From Diphasiastrum complanatum (Eukaryota > Streptophyta > Lycopodiopsida > Lycopodiales > Lycopodiaceae), in contig MU831985.1 of assembly GCA_029204225.1 (NCBI GenBank), forward strand, positions 1 to 64,000: DNA of 64,000 nucleotides. Reading direction: 5' to 3'. How positions within the stretch are numbered: the stretch's first letter is position 1; each line of letters starts with the position of its first letter. Below, piece by piece: positions 11,801 through 23,800 of the stretch. Made by a program: the position numbers and the translations under genes. Under the pieces are notes generated by a model. The model did not search any database, was not told where the DNA came from, and was given only the letters and a program-made list of their open reading frames with translations.

Positions 11801-14800
11801 CTTGCTCCTAGCCTTTCCTTCTTGCCTCTGCTCCTTACCTATTTTTAAGCAATTGTATGCTGGTAGCAAAGCATTGGAAATTCATTCAACTCCTCTTGCT
11901 CCTGGCCCCTTCTCCTTGATTGTGCTTCTTGCCTCCATTGGAAATATTGGAAGCAACTCTGTGGAGCCAAGTGTTGGGATTCTATCCTCTCCATCCTTAT
12001 CTCTCTACTAATCTAGATCCATTCACTAGCTGTTGTAAATACTTGTACAGTCGCATGCTCTGCAGAAATACACTTGTTTTCTAACAGTCTGCAAAAATAC
12101 AAAAGAATCGATGACACTGTCTCCCCAATTGTTTGGTCACCTTAGACTATTTGGTCATCCTTTATTGTTCGGCCATCCTCGATGGTTCGACCATCTCGGA
12201 CCATCTGACCATATTTGATTAGTCGAACAATCGGCCACAATCCGACTATCGCCGGATCAACAAGTACATTGACTCACGCCCGGACGGAATCTTCAACAGA
12301 ATAAGATGTTGTCTGAAGGTGACTTCCAACATCATTTAGTGTCTTAATTTTAATTGTAAAGTACATATTAAACACTCTTTAGATTAATCAGCCATGTGTG
12401 TATATCCAACAACTTATTAGTATTGAATCTCTAGAATATCAGATGAGGTGGTTAAGGATTTTTTTGGAGGAAGAGCTAGTGGTATGGGACATCAATAACT
12501 CATATTTTCAGTAAGAATCTAGATTAAAGAGCATTCTTAAAGTCCAGTATATTTTTCCCTATGGGAGAAGACTTTGGAATGATTCTTATATTTCCAAAGT
12601 TGTGTTTTAGATATACTCTCAGGTATTCTCTGATGATTAAGTATGGTTCTAGAATCCAATAAATTGTGATTGACAAATTATAAGATTCTCAAAGTTTATG
12701 GTTGACGAATCATAAATGAGTACTTGATTATTATGTAGTAATTTAATGATTCTTATAAAATGTCTGAGTAATTCTTGATTCTTAATTGAGTTAAGAAATT
12801 AGATCAGTATTGAAGATTCTCTTATCTCTAGAAAAACATTGAGAATGTAAATATCTCACAAGCATTCTTATTTGAGAAGATTTTTTTTTCTTACAGTTTG
12901 TTTACTTCAGTGGATGGTGTTCTACTACAGATTGTAGGCTTTAAGTGCTTGGGTGCGAGTCTCAACCTAGATCTCTAGTTGTTAGGGAGACAATCAAATT
13001 TATTAAGATTCGGATGGGTTGCTGATTTCTTGCATGTAATGCTAGAAATGGGACATTTAACTCCTTAGAGTAACTGTAGTACCCCTGGACTGAGTTATGA
13101 TTGTATGAGTCTTGATGGATCTCCTAGAGATTTTCGTTGATTGAATTGTTGTGCTTTGGAATATTTTGATATTCTACCTATATACGTCACCAAGAAGCAT
13201 TATGAATTGTCTGTAAGTGGATAGTTTCAGACTATAATTTAAATGGATTTTATTTTTCGCTTTTGGATTTGATCTTTGAATCAAAGAGTTGGTTCACCTA
13301 TTGTTTCATGTAATTGAGATTACATGAAGGTAATGTCTTTTATTTAGAGAAGATTAATCTAATTAGAGGATTTATGTCTTAGTGTATCTTTAGATTCCAC
13401 ATAGTATTCTAGTGTGAGACAAACAATTGGAGATTTGTTACATCTCTAAGTACTTATTTTAGATGAAAAGATCTTAGTGAGGATAATGATTATTGTGTCA
13501 AAGTTGAAAGCCTAAGAAATCATTTCCTTATTTTTCTTTCCATGTTCTAAGGACGAAACTTGTTTAAGGGAGAAAGAATGTTATGGCCATATCTAGGATT
13601 CGAGATAGTCCTGATATGGTAGACCAACCCTCTAGTGTTCGAGATTATTGATTACGTCTCGGGTTAATTCCATGTCAAGGCCAAGTTATATAATTAATAA
13701 CCTTGAGAGAACTTTGACATTCCAATTGAGACATGTGGAGTGGTGCATGGCATGTGAATGAAGTATGCATGAGGACTACATAGAATATGTAACCTAAAAT
13801 TAGCCAGATTGCATGGGGGGTTTGCATGGGTTCATGCACAATTCTTATGTATAAGGGTAGGAACTTGCTTGGGTTTCATTTTTTATTTACCAGTTCTCTT
13901 CCTCTCTTCAGGCATTCACATCCCATAGCTAGATCATGAGGTGCTGGAATACATCTCTATTTGTGAAGAAACGAAATGTTTCTAACTACAAAGCCTTGCT
14001 AGCTTTCAACCCTCAGCATGACGAAGATGTTCGCAAACACGAAAGTCAGGAGACACGAAGCACGAAAAGTTTCGCGAACACGAAAGTCAAAGGAAACGAA
14101 GACAAACGGTTCGCGAACTCGAAAGTTGAAGCAGACGAAGATGAACAGTTCGCAAACACGAAAAATTCACGAACGAGAATCTTCTGTGGTCTAGTACGAG
14201 AGAAGGCAAACAAACAAAACAAAACCAACGACGAAAAAACAACAAGGTGCAGACAAGAAGACTTGCGTGAGATGCAGAAGAGACGGGCATACAGTAGATA
14301 CATGCTGGCTCAATCCCAAGATTGAGTGTATCCATTGCCATAAGAAGGGTCACACAGCCATGGATTGCTGCCAGAATCCGAGAAACAAATCAGCATAGAA
14401 CAGACAGGAGAGCAGCAATAGTTCATCCTATGTCGAGGAGCTCGAGAGCTCAAAAATGGGCAAAGAAAGAACGAACATAAACTGTTCGACCGCCTATATT
14501 TGTGAAGACGTGTGTGCAGCATCAACATTTGACATGCATGAGGTGATTCTAGACTCAGGAGCCACCTCACACTTTGTGACATCAAGACAAATAATATCTG
14601 ATTTCAGAAGTGCAGATCCCTCAAGATTCATAGTTCTTGGAAATGGATCTAGACATCAAGTGAACGGTATTGGTTCACTATGGCTCAACACCAATGACAG
14701 AGACAGACGACTCGAAGATGTTCTGTTCGTGTCTACTCTGCAACAAGACTTGTTCTTTGTAGCAAGAATAGTAGATGTAGGGATGCGTGTAACGTTTTCT

Positions 14801-17800
14801 GACGAAGCATGCAATGTGATTGATGCCAGTACTAGTACTTTGATCGCTCAAAGTAGAAGAAAAGGTAATCTATTTCATCTGAAAGTACACCTACGTGCAG
14901 ATCAGGTGCATCAGACTCATGATGACCAGCCAAACACTCTGTGGCATAGGAGACTCTGCCACATGAACTCAATGGCACTTTACTGAGCAAGCCATCATGG
15001 AGCAATAACAGGGGTCAGCATCTCGAATGCAACCAGTTTGACCACCTGTGATGCATGTTTGAAGGGCAAGATGTCACACACACCATTCATCAAAGACTCC
15101 TACAGAATGACTAAGATTCTAGAGCTAGTGCATTCTGACATCTGTGGGCCATTCAACGTGATCTCAGTAGGAAGTCCAAATATTATATAACTTTCATTGA
15201 TGATTATAGCAAATTTGCCAGAGTGTATTTATTCAGAATAAATCTGAAGCACTTGATAAACTCAAAGAATACGTGAATTGGGCTGAGAGATGTACAGGCA
15301 GCAAGGTGAAGCAAATCAAAACGGATCGAGGTGGCGAATTCATCTCGAATCACTTCACTGACTTTTGCAAAGATCATGGCATGATTCATAGAAGAACTGT
15401 AGCCTACACACCGCAGCACAACAGTGTTGCTGAACGAAAGAACATGACCCTGATGGAAGCAGCCAGATGCATGATGGCCTACTCGAAGGCTCCAAGGGCA
15501 CTGTGGGCTGAAGCAGTAGCTACAACCACATACATCCAGAACAGAACAGGCAAGTCTGGTGTCCCTCACATGACATCACATGAGCTATGGTGGGGTAGAA
15601 AGCCCAATCTGTCTCACGTCAGAATTTTTGGCTGTGCAACTTATGCACATATTGCTGATAAGCTTCGAAAGAAGCTTGATGAGAAAGCCGAGAAGGGATT
15701 TCTATAGGTTATGACAACAATTCGTCATACTACAGAGTCTACATGCCAGACACGAACACTGTGAAAACAGTGAGAGATGTCATATTCGATGAGAGCAGGA
15801 CAATGGCCAATGACAATCCTGTCAGCTATGAAGTTTTGGAGAGACAGTACTATGACCTGCCGCCAATGACAAAGAGAGCAGAGGACGAACACAAAAACGA
15901 AGATTTTTGATTCATCTCCCATTCGAGTGACGAATCTAACGAAGAAAGATTTGAGAGGCAACCTGCCACCGCAGTTCTTGTAAACCAAGATGGTTCCAGA
16001 CCGAGCAGAGCAGACAAAGGAAAAGGCATAGTTGTCCCAGGAGGATCTCCCAGAAGGTCGACAAGACCACGAAGAGCGCCAGCAAGATATGTGTCAATCA
16101 GCTCAGCTTCCACATCAGAAGAGTTCTACGGATTCAGTGGCGATCCATAGACTTTCGAGGAAGCGATTGACAATCCAGAGAAGGACGAATGGATCCAAGC
16201 CATGAATGAAGAGATGGAGTCCATGAGGAAGAACCAGGTATGGACGTTGGAGCCATTACCACATAAGTGCAAGATGTCAAATGCAAATGGGTTTTCAAGC
16301 TCAAATACGGACCAAATGGGAACATCATGAAATACAAGGCAAGACTGGTAGCGAAAGATTTCTCTCAAATATATGGTATTGACTAATCTGAAACCTTCTC
16401 TCCTGTTGTCAAACATTCGTCCCTATGTCTGTTATTTGCATATGCAGCAGCTTATGACCTCAGGATCCACATTATAGATGAGAAGACAACCTTCTTGCAT
16501 GGCGAATTAGACGAAGAGGTCTACATGGATCAACCCCCAGGATACGTCTCGAATTCACTTCCTAATTATGCATGCAGAATGCATAGAAGTATCTACGGTC
16601 TGAAACAATCAGCCCGACAATGGTACAAGAAGACAGATCAAGTCCTGAAATCATTAGGATTCAAGCCTCTGTTGGCTGATTCTAATGTATATGTCAGAGT
16701 TACAGATGGGCAGATCATCATAGTGGTTGTATATGTGGATGACACTCTGATATTTTACAAGAGTGAGCAGCTAATTGCTGAAGTAAAGGCAGACATCTCG
16801 AAACATTTCGAGATAGTGGATCTGGGAGAAGCCAGGTGTTACTTAGGCTTACAAATTGAAAGGGACTACGAGGGAGGTAAGTTATACCTTCACCAATCCA
16901 GATATGCCCAGAAGATCCTAGAGGACTTTGGGATGCTGAACTACAAAGGAGCGAACACTTCAATGCTCGCAAGGACAGTGTTGACAAGCGGGACTGTCCA
17001 AGGACTGAGGAAGAGAAATGCAACTCACACCTTACAAGAAGTTGTTAGGATCACTAATGTACCTTGCAGACAACACAAGCCCTGATATTGCTTATGTAGT
17101 GTTCAAGATGAGCCAATTCTGCATGAATCTAGACTCGACACATTGGAAGATTGCAAAATGCATTTTGCAATATCTTCAATTAACGAGGGATTATGGCTTG
17201 TAATATTGTTGTGATGCAGTTGTAAATGCGTCTCAGGAGAATGCACCATCGCATCAGGAGCAGCAGTTCTCTGGGTCAGCAAGAAGCAGACCGTTGTAGC
17301 CCAGTCATCCTGCGAAGCAAAATATGTTGCAGCAGCAAAGATGGCCAACGAAATAATTTGGCTAAGGCAGTTCTTGGAGGAATTGGACGAAACAAAAAAC
17401 GAGCCCCTGGTCTTGCAGATGGACAACACCTCTGCAATACACCTGACAAAAGATCTTGTGTTCCATTCCAGAACGAAGAACATTGCGATCAAGTACCACT
17501 TGATCAGGGATCTAATTGAAAAGAAGATGCTGCAAACCACCTTCATCGGAACAAAAGACATGGTTGCTGACATCTTCACTAAAGCCCTAGACAAAAGACT
17601 CTTTGAGAGAAAGAAGCAGTCTCGGGATCGTAAAGCTATCATGCTTTGAGAGGGAGCTGAAGAAACCAAATGCTTCTAACTACAAAGCCTTGCTAGCTTT
17701 CAACCATGAGTCTGACGAAGATGTTCACGAACACGAAAGTCAGGAGACACGAAGCATGAAAATTTTCGCAAACACGAAAGTCAAAGGAAACAAAGACGAA

Positions 17801-20800
17801 CAGTTCGCGAACTCGAAAGTCGAAGCAGACGAAGACGAACGGTTCGCTAACACGAAAGATTCCCAAACGAGAATCTTTTGCGGTCTGGCACGAGACATTA
17901 GAGAAATTCTAAATCCAAAAAAGACCCTTTGTAAAGATTCTTTTTAAATTTTTTCTCAATTTTTTCTTACACATGGACCAATCAAAACACTCAAATTTGA
18001 AATCTACGTAACGTAACTTTTTGAGTCCACATTTTGATTCCACACTAAAAATGGCATAACTTTTTAGTGGTAAGTCCGAATTTCGAAGAGTTTGGTGCAT
18101 TGAAAAGCGCTCGACAAGGGCTTTTCAATGATGTTAGATGACATACTTCTAAGCTACAATTAAAAAGTTATGGCAAGTCAAAAGTATTAGTGTTATAATA
18201 TTTTAATAATATAAACTACATCTTGCACGAATTCTTAAAGGGTCTTTTTGGAGCTCAAAACTCCTCTAATGATCTTTTGCAGTTCACTATGAGAGAAGGC
18301 AAACGACCAAAACGAATCCAACGACGGAAACAAAACCTTCTCCTGCCCTCCACGCTCGAAAGAGTACCAGCGAGATCATGCAAGTACCCAGAAATACAGA
18401 TATATGATCTGATGGCATGACGTCAGCAGATACATTTTAGGTCGTGGCTAATCTGCCACTCTTGTATTTCCCTGATTAGTTGTAGATGCTTAATTACTCT
18501 AATCTTAGATTTACATAGAGCGACTATACTTACTGGATGATATGTGGCATATAGATCAGCAGAGTACACATACAATGTAATGTAGTAGTCTGATGCAAGT
18601 AAGCAATCAAGATGAAATACAGAACACATGTTCGCCTGCGTGCGAAGACAATTCTGTCTAGGATCTGGATTTGCATGCAGTGCTTGAAGAAATCAGAGAA
18701 AGATCAATATAGATGATTTTCTTGTTATGTCTGATCTTGAATGCAAATGCGTCTGCTGATTATTCATGTGTCTAAGTTTTCTTGTTCATTTGAATTTCGC
18801 ACCTTGGTTGAAACTATGTTGAATGCTGCATTAATTTTATAAATGTAGATCAGCAGTGCCTGACTACATTCTGGAGGACTGTAGGAGTGATTCAGCTGGC
18901 AGTGTCCAGCGATCGCATCTGAACTCCATCCCAGGGCAAGAGAGTTGTGGTTCCTTCGCGATAGAGATCCCGATTCATTCTCATCTTCAGTGGTATCAGA
19001 GCATATCACACTCTTCAGTGGTATTAGAGCATATCACACTTCTTTCAATTTGGATGGGTGATTTGGCTCCCACTAGTCTCTTTTTCTATCTTCATCTTAG
19101 TGATCTCCTAGTGGTCATTATAGTCACGATATCAAGGATTGTAAAATACTTGCAAGAAAGAACCAACAAAGTTAATGAACTTGTCTTCCAAGAAGACTAC
19201 GTCTCGACTAACTGAGATTCATCCTGAATCTATATCGTATATTTTGTAGGCTTTGTGAAAAGTTGAATATCCAATGAATATATTCTTATAGCTAACATGA
19301 TCAAGCTTCTTTCTCAAGTGAGAGGGAATCTGCAGACTTGGCTTGTACTCATAATAGACTTTGAAAGGAGTCTTTGAGTTGACAACTTTGGTGCTCGTAT
19401 ATATGTCTATAATCCTCTAATAATAAATGTTGATATTGTATCAAGCAAACGATCATTTGGAATCAGATGATCATTGTAATTAATTAATAGACATTGTATA
19501 TGTTACCACATCAATTAGAATCAAACAAAGAGTCAGAATAAGTTATCGAATAATCTTCGATTAATAAAATCTTTGAGGAAGTTTGGTCATGTACAAGCAG
19601 CAACATAAGACCTTGAAGTACATCAAATGGATGTACAAACTACATTCTTAAATGGTTTTATCCATGAAGAAACTAAAAGTAGACTTTTTGGTGTCTAAGT
19701 ATCCTATCCTCCCCAATCTGAATCATAATAGCCAAATAAGGACAATTGCCAGAATAACAAATAAGTCGGTTCTTGTTGATTGAATGTAATTCATCACTCG
19801 TTTGAGTGCTTTCCAATAGCCTTGGTAACCATAGAAGTTAAGGTACACTCTGGAAATGCAAGCTCAAGATAATGCATGCGTTCAACAAGGCTTTCCCTTC
19901 AAAGACTAAATGCACATCTTGGGTGTGCATCCAAATGCACACTATGCATGTGTGTGGGGGAGGGAGAGAGAGAAAAAATCTTTGATCCTTGGATTCAAAA
20001 AATGCAACAAAGAGAAAAAGAATAAGAATTTTGCTTAAGACCTTTTGGAGCTAATCACTAGAGGCCCTTGCAAGCTTCAGACTGGCAAGTTAAGACCTTC
20101 CAAGAACACACTCCTCACCCTTCACATAGAGAGTGAAGGGCTAAGTGTGTCATCCAGTCAATTGTTGGAGAGAGGGAGATGAACGAGTTGAGAAAAGGTG
20201 TCGTATGTTAGAAATGAAAAATAAGCTCAAAGAGGTAAGACGAAAACAATGAGAAACGAACTTGAACAAGAAATGAATGAGAAATCAACTCGAACAAAAG
20301 AAGTTCGTGCGCAGCGGAACGAGCTATACGACTCTCTCCGAAAGCATGACTACGCCTATCAGAACGAACAAAATGGTAGTAATGGGAATCACAGTCGTTC
20401 TTGATTACGTAGCCAAACTTTAATAAATGAATGAAGCTCCAGAAGAATGGTTTGTCGCGAATGGTAAGACAAACTATTCGTCACGAATGATTCGCGAAGA
20501 GCTAGATGGTGCTCGACTGATAATTAGTCGCGAATGATTCGTGAAAGACAAGACCAAATGTTAGTCGTCTATTACCAGAAAGAGCAACTAAAAATATCAG
20601 ACCGAATGAATGATAAGCATAGCAATATTAACATAGATCTGAATGCAGAACAAAGAACTATATCAGATTAAGTATATCATGTATACATGTCAATAATGCG
20701 GTAGAGCACAAGACAATAGCGGACAAAACTGCGTGCCCTACGAAGCTTATACAATCTGTAAAAGAATAAAACCTTATTGCTGACAATCAAGAATCAATGC

Positions 20801-23800
20801 GCAAGGCATCTACTTCGTCTCATTTATCAACTCATCAACTCATTCACTCATTAACCTATATACCTGAATACGCAAATGGTATCCAGTATATATACATTAT
20901 ATTACAGGTGTGCAGATGTGGAAAGTACAGAGTGGATGTGTTGTCTGTAAGAGATCGTGCATGGCTGCAGTCGTTGTCCAATCTGTTAGCGTAGCAGCAT
21001 GGGGTGAGCATGGAAAGGGTGCGACGTCAGTCACTTCTGAAGTGATCGTTGGTGATGACGATGCAAAAAGTGCATCACTCTTACGAGTAGCCTTAGGATT
21101 AGATTTACAGGGTGCCTTTGCTTTTAGGGCACCTTTGGCATTATGTAAGATAGTGTCCCCTTTTTGCCTGTCACCATAACGTGTGTAAAAACACAGTGTT
21201 GCGATTCTTTCGCCTTTTCTTCGTCTGTGCAAATTTGCGTGTAAATATTCAGACTGCGCGACAACGTTAGTAGATATGCAACATGAATGGAGGCAGATTA
21301 AAATGGGATTTAAGGAGAGTAGAGGGAATAAATCCAACACCCCCCCTTAATCTGGATCTGTAAATGCTTTGATCTTCAGACTGAGCAATGCACAAAATTT
21401 GTTGTGTGCATTAACATTGAGTGCTTTCGTGAAGATGTCTGCAACCATGTCATGTGTTCTACAGTACGTTAAGCTCACCTCTCTGTTGAGAACCTTGCCC
21501 CTAATGTAGTGATATCTGATCTCAATGTGCTTACTCCTAGAATGAAATCTAGGGTTGGTCGATAAGGCAATAGCACTTTGGTTATCACAAAACAAAATTG
21601 TAGGACTGTACTGATACAGATTGATGTCTGATAGCAAATTTCTCAACCAAAATGCCTTCTTAATAGATTGAGAAGTAGCAATGTATTCTGCTTCAGTAGA
21701 AGAAAGTGTGATAGAGGTTTGCTTACGATTGTTCCACGAAATAGGACCGTCGTTGAAGAAGAATGTAAATCCAGATGAGAGCTTACGATTGTCTGCATCT
21801 CCTCCCCAGCTTGCATCAAAATAACTACTGAGTTGATGAAGATTGTCGTTGTTGACATCTCCATAGCAGATGCACTGGTCCATGGTAGCTTGAATATACC
21901 TCATGACTCGAATAAGAGCCTTCCAATGGGTAATGTTAGGATTAGCCATGTATTGGCTGAGTGAGCTAACATCAAAAGAGATATCTGGTCTTGTATAGAC
22001 CATTGTGTACATGAGAGATCCTAGTATCGATCGATACAGATACTCTCTCATTTGCTCATCTTCCTGCTTGGTCTGGGGACATTGGTCCTTTGACAAATGC
22101 AGACCTGGATCCATTGGTGAGTGAGCTAATTTACAATGCATCAAATTGTATCTGTTAAGAACATTATGAAGATACCTTTGTTGAGTGATGTAAATCAGTC
22201 CATTTGCTCTGTCTCTGTGGATTTGAATTCCCAGACAGAAGTTAGTTTCACCCAGATCAGTCATGTCAAATTCTGAGAACAACATCTGTTTTGAATCCTT
22301 AACCATATTAGTATCATTGCTGAAGAGCAACGTATCATCCACGTACAAGGTGATGATAATGAAGGATTGCTCCACTGACTTCAAATAAACGTTGCAATTA
22401 ACAGTGCTTGGTTTGAATCCTTGTTCAATGAGGAATGTGTTGATCCTCTGAAACCAAGCCCTGGTGGACTGTTTCAAGCCATACAGTGCTTTGTGGAATT
22501 TACAGACACAATTCTTCATGCCTTCCAAAACGTATCCTTCGGGCTGGATCATGTAGATTTTTTCTTCTATAACTCCATTCAAATAGGCTGTTTGTACATC
22601 AAGTTGATGCTTCGAGGTCGGCAGCTGCAACATAAGATAAGAGCATTCGGATCGACGAATGTTTGACGACTGGACTAAAAGTCTCACTGTAGTCGACATT
22701 CGGGATTTGGGTATCATCCTTGTGCTACCAATCTAGCCTTCAAACAATTACTCCGTTGGCATTATATTTGATCTTAAAGATCCATTTGCAATCAATGATA
22801 TTGCAGCCAATAGGAGCTTCAACTAATGACCATGTCTGATTCTTGATCAGAGAGGAATAGTCTCTGTCCATCGCTTCTCTCCAGAGATCAGAGTCTGGTT
22901 GGCTAAGTGCCTCTTTGACTGTTGTCGGTTCCCGCGTTAAGAGACAGGCAGACTCAGGAGTATACCTTGTGGGTTGTGTGCGCACTCGACTTGATCTTCT
23001 GGGAGGATTCGACTGATGAACCACTCCTGGGACTTGTTGCTAGGTAGCAGCAACATCTTCATCTGATTCGTTGTCTCGAATTCGGTCGACAATACATACG
23101 CTTGAGCTAGAAGCTCGGACTGTTGTGTCAACGGCAGGTGATGAAGGTTTTTCTTGAGCAATACCCTTGTCTTTGAGGTCGATGTACTGATCCTCGATAA
23201 AGACTGTATCCTGGCTATACAAGATTTGTTGGGTATCAGGATCGTACAGCTTGTAATTGTTATCAGACGAAGTATATCCGATCAGGATGGTCTTGAGACC
23301 TTGGAAGTCCAATTTCTTCCTTGTGTCCTTTGGCATCTGTGCGTAGGCAATGCACCCAAACACTCTTAGATTCTTCAAAGAAGGCTTAGAGCCTGTCCAC
23401 ACCTCGTGGGGTGTCTTGTCTGAGACGTAAGTTGCAGTGGAGACAGCTTCAGCCCAAAACACATTATTGAGTACTTTTTTTCGTGTTTTCACTTCAATAA
23501 AATGCAAACTTTAAGTTCAAACTTTTCCTTTCCCAGTTGCTTAGCCTTGTGTTTATCTTAGTCTTACAGAACATCATCATTGGAAGCACACTAGCAACTC
23601 TATTGTTTGACTACCACTATCCAAGCATAATACAAGGCAATAACATCGTATCCCAATCAAATAAGAAAGCTTCTAAGGCACACTTACTGGAACACAATCT
23701 ATGTCATTTAGTGTTGAGTTGTCCAAGTGGAATGCAAGGCATCATAAGGCCTGAGGGTGTTTTCACATATAGTCATAGGGATGTCTATTTGTCAAAAACT

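Larger units (their letters stand above)
13964..18989 (+). mobile_element. Ty1/copia deletion derivative, 5' LTR fragment to 3' LTR
   Basis: The 5' end is TGAAGAAAC, also seen at the start of the 3' LTR (17658) and of the minus-strand LTR at 31732. Only about 280 bp of the 5' LTR remains. It then joins directly to the gag zinc knuckle (about 14243), so the rest of the LTR, the primer site and most of gag are missing. Protease, integrase, RT and RNase H follow in normal copia order but with frameshifts and stops. A purine tract (TTTGAGAGGGAGC, 17645-17657) precedes the 3' LTR. The element cannot move by itself. It lies in the sense direction of the NAT gene. Confidence 0.85.
21340..23480 (-). 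mobile_element. Ty1/copia 3' half, minus strand
   Basis: From high to low coordinate: integrase C-terminal linker, RT, RNase H, polypurine tract, LTR. The 5' half (LTR, gag, protease, integrase core) is absent, and the left truncation near 23480 is abrupt. It lies antisense to the NAT gene inside intron 11. The RT/RNase H ORF is the longest open frame in the window. Confidence 0.85.

Noticed and set aside
13936-14325. 129-codon open frame with repeated FANTKV/FANSKV units
   Set aside because: The same units recur at 17603-17947 and on the minus strand at 31563-31835 inside LTRs, so it is LTR repeat sequence kept open by a unit near a multiple of three.
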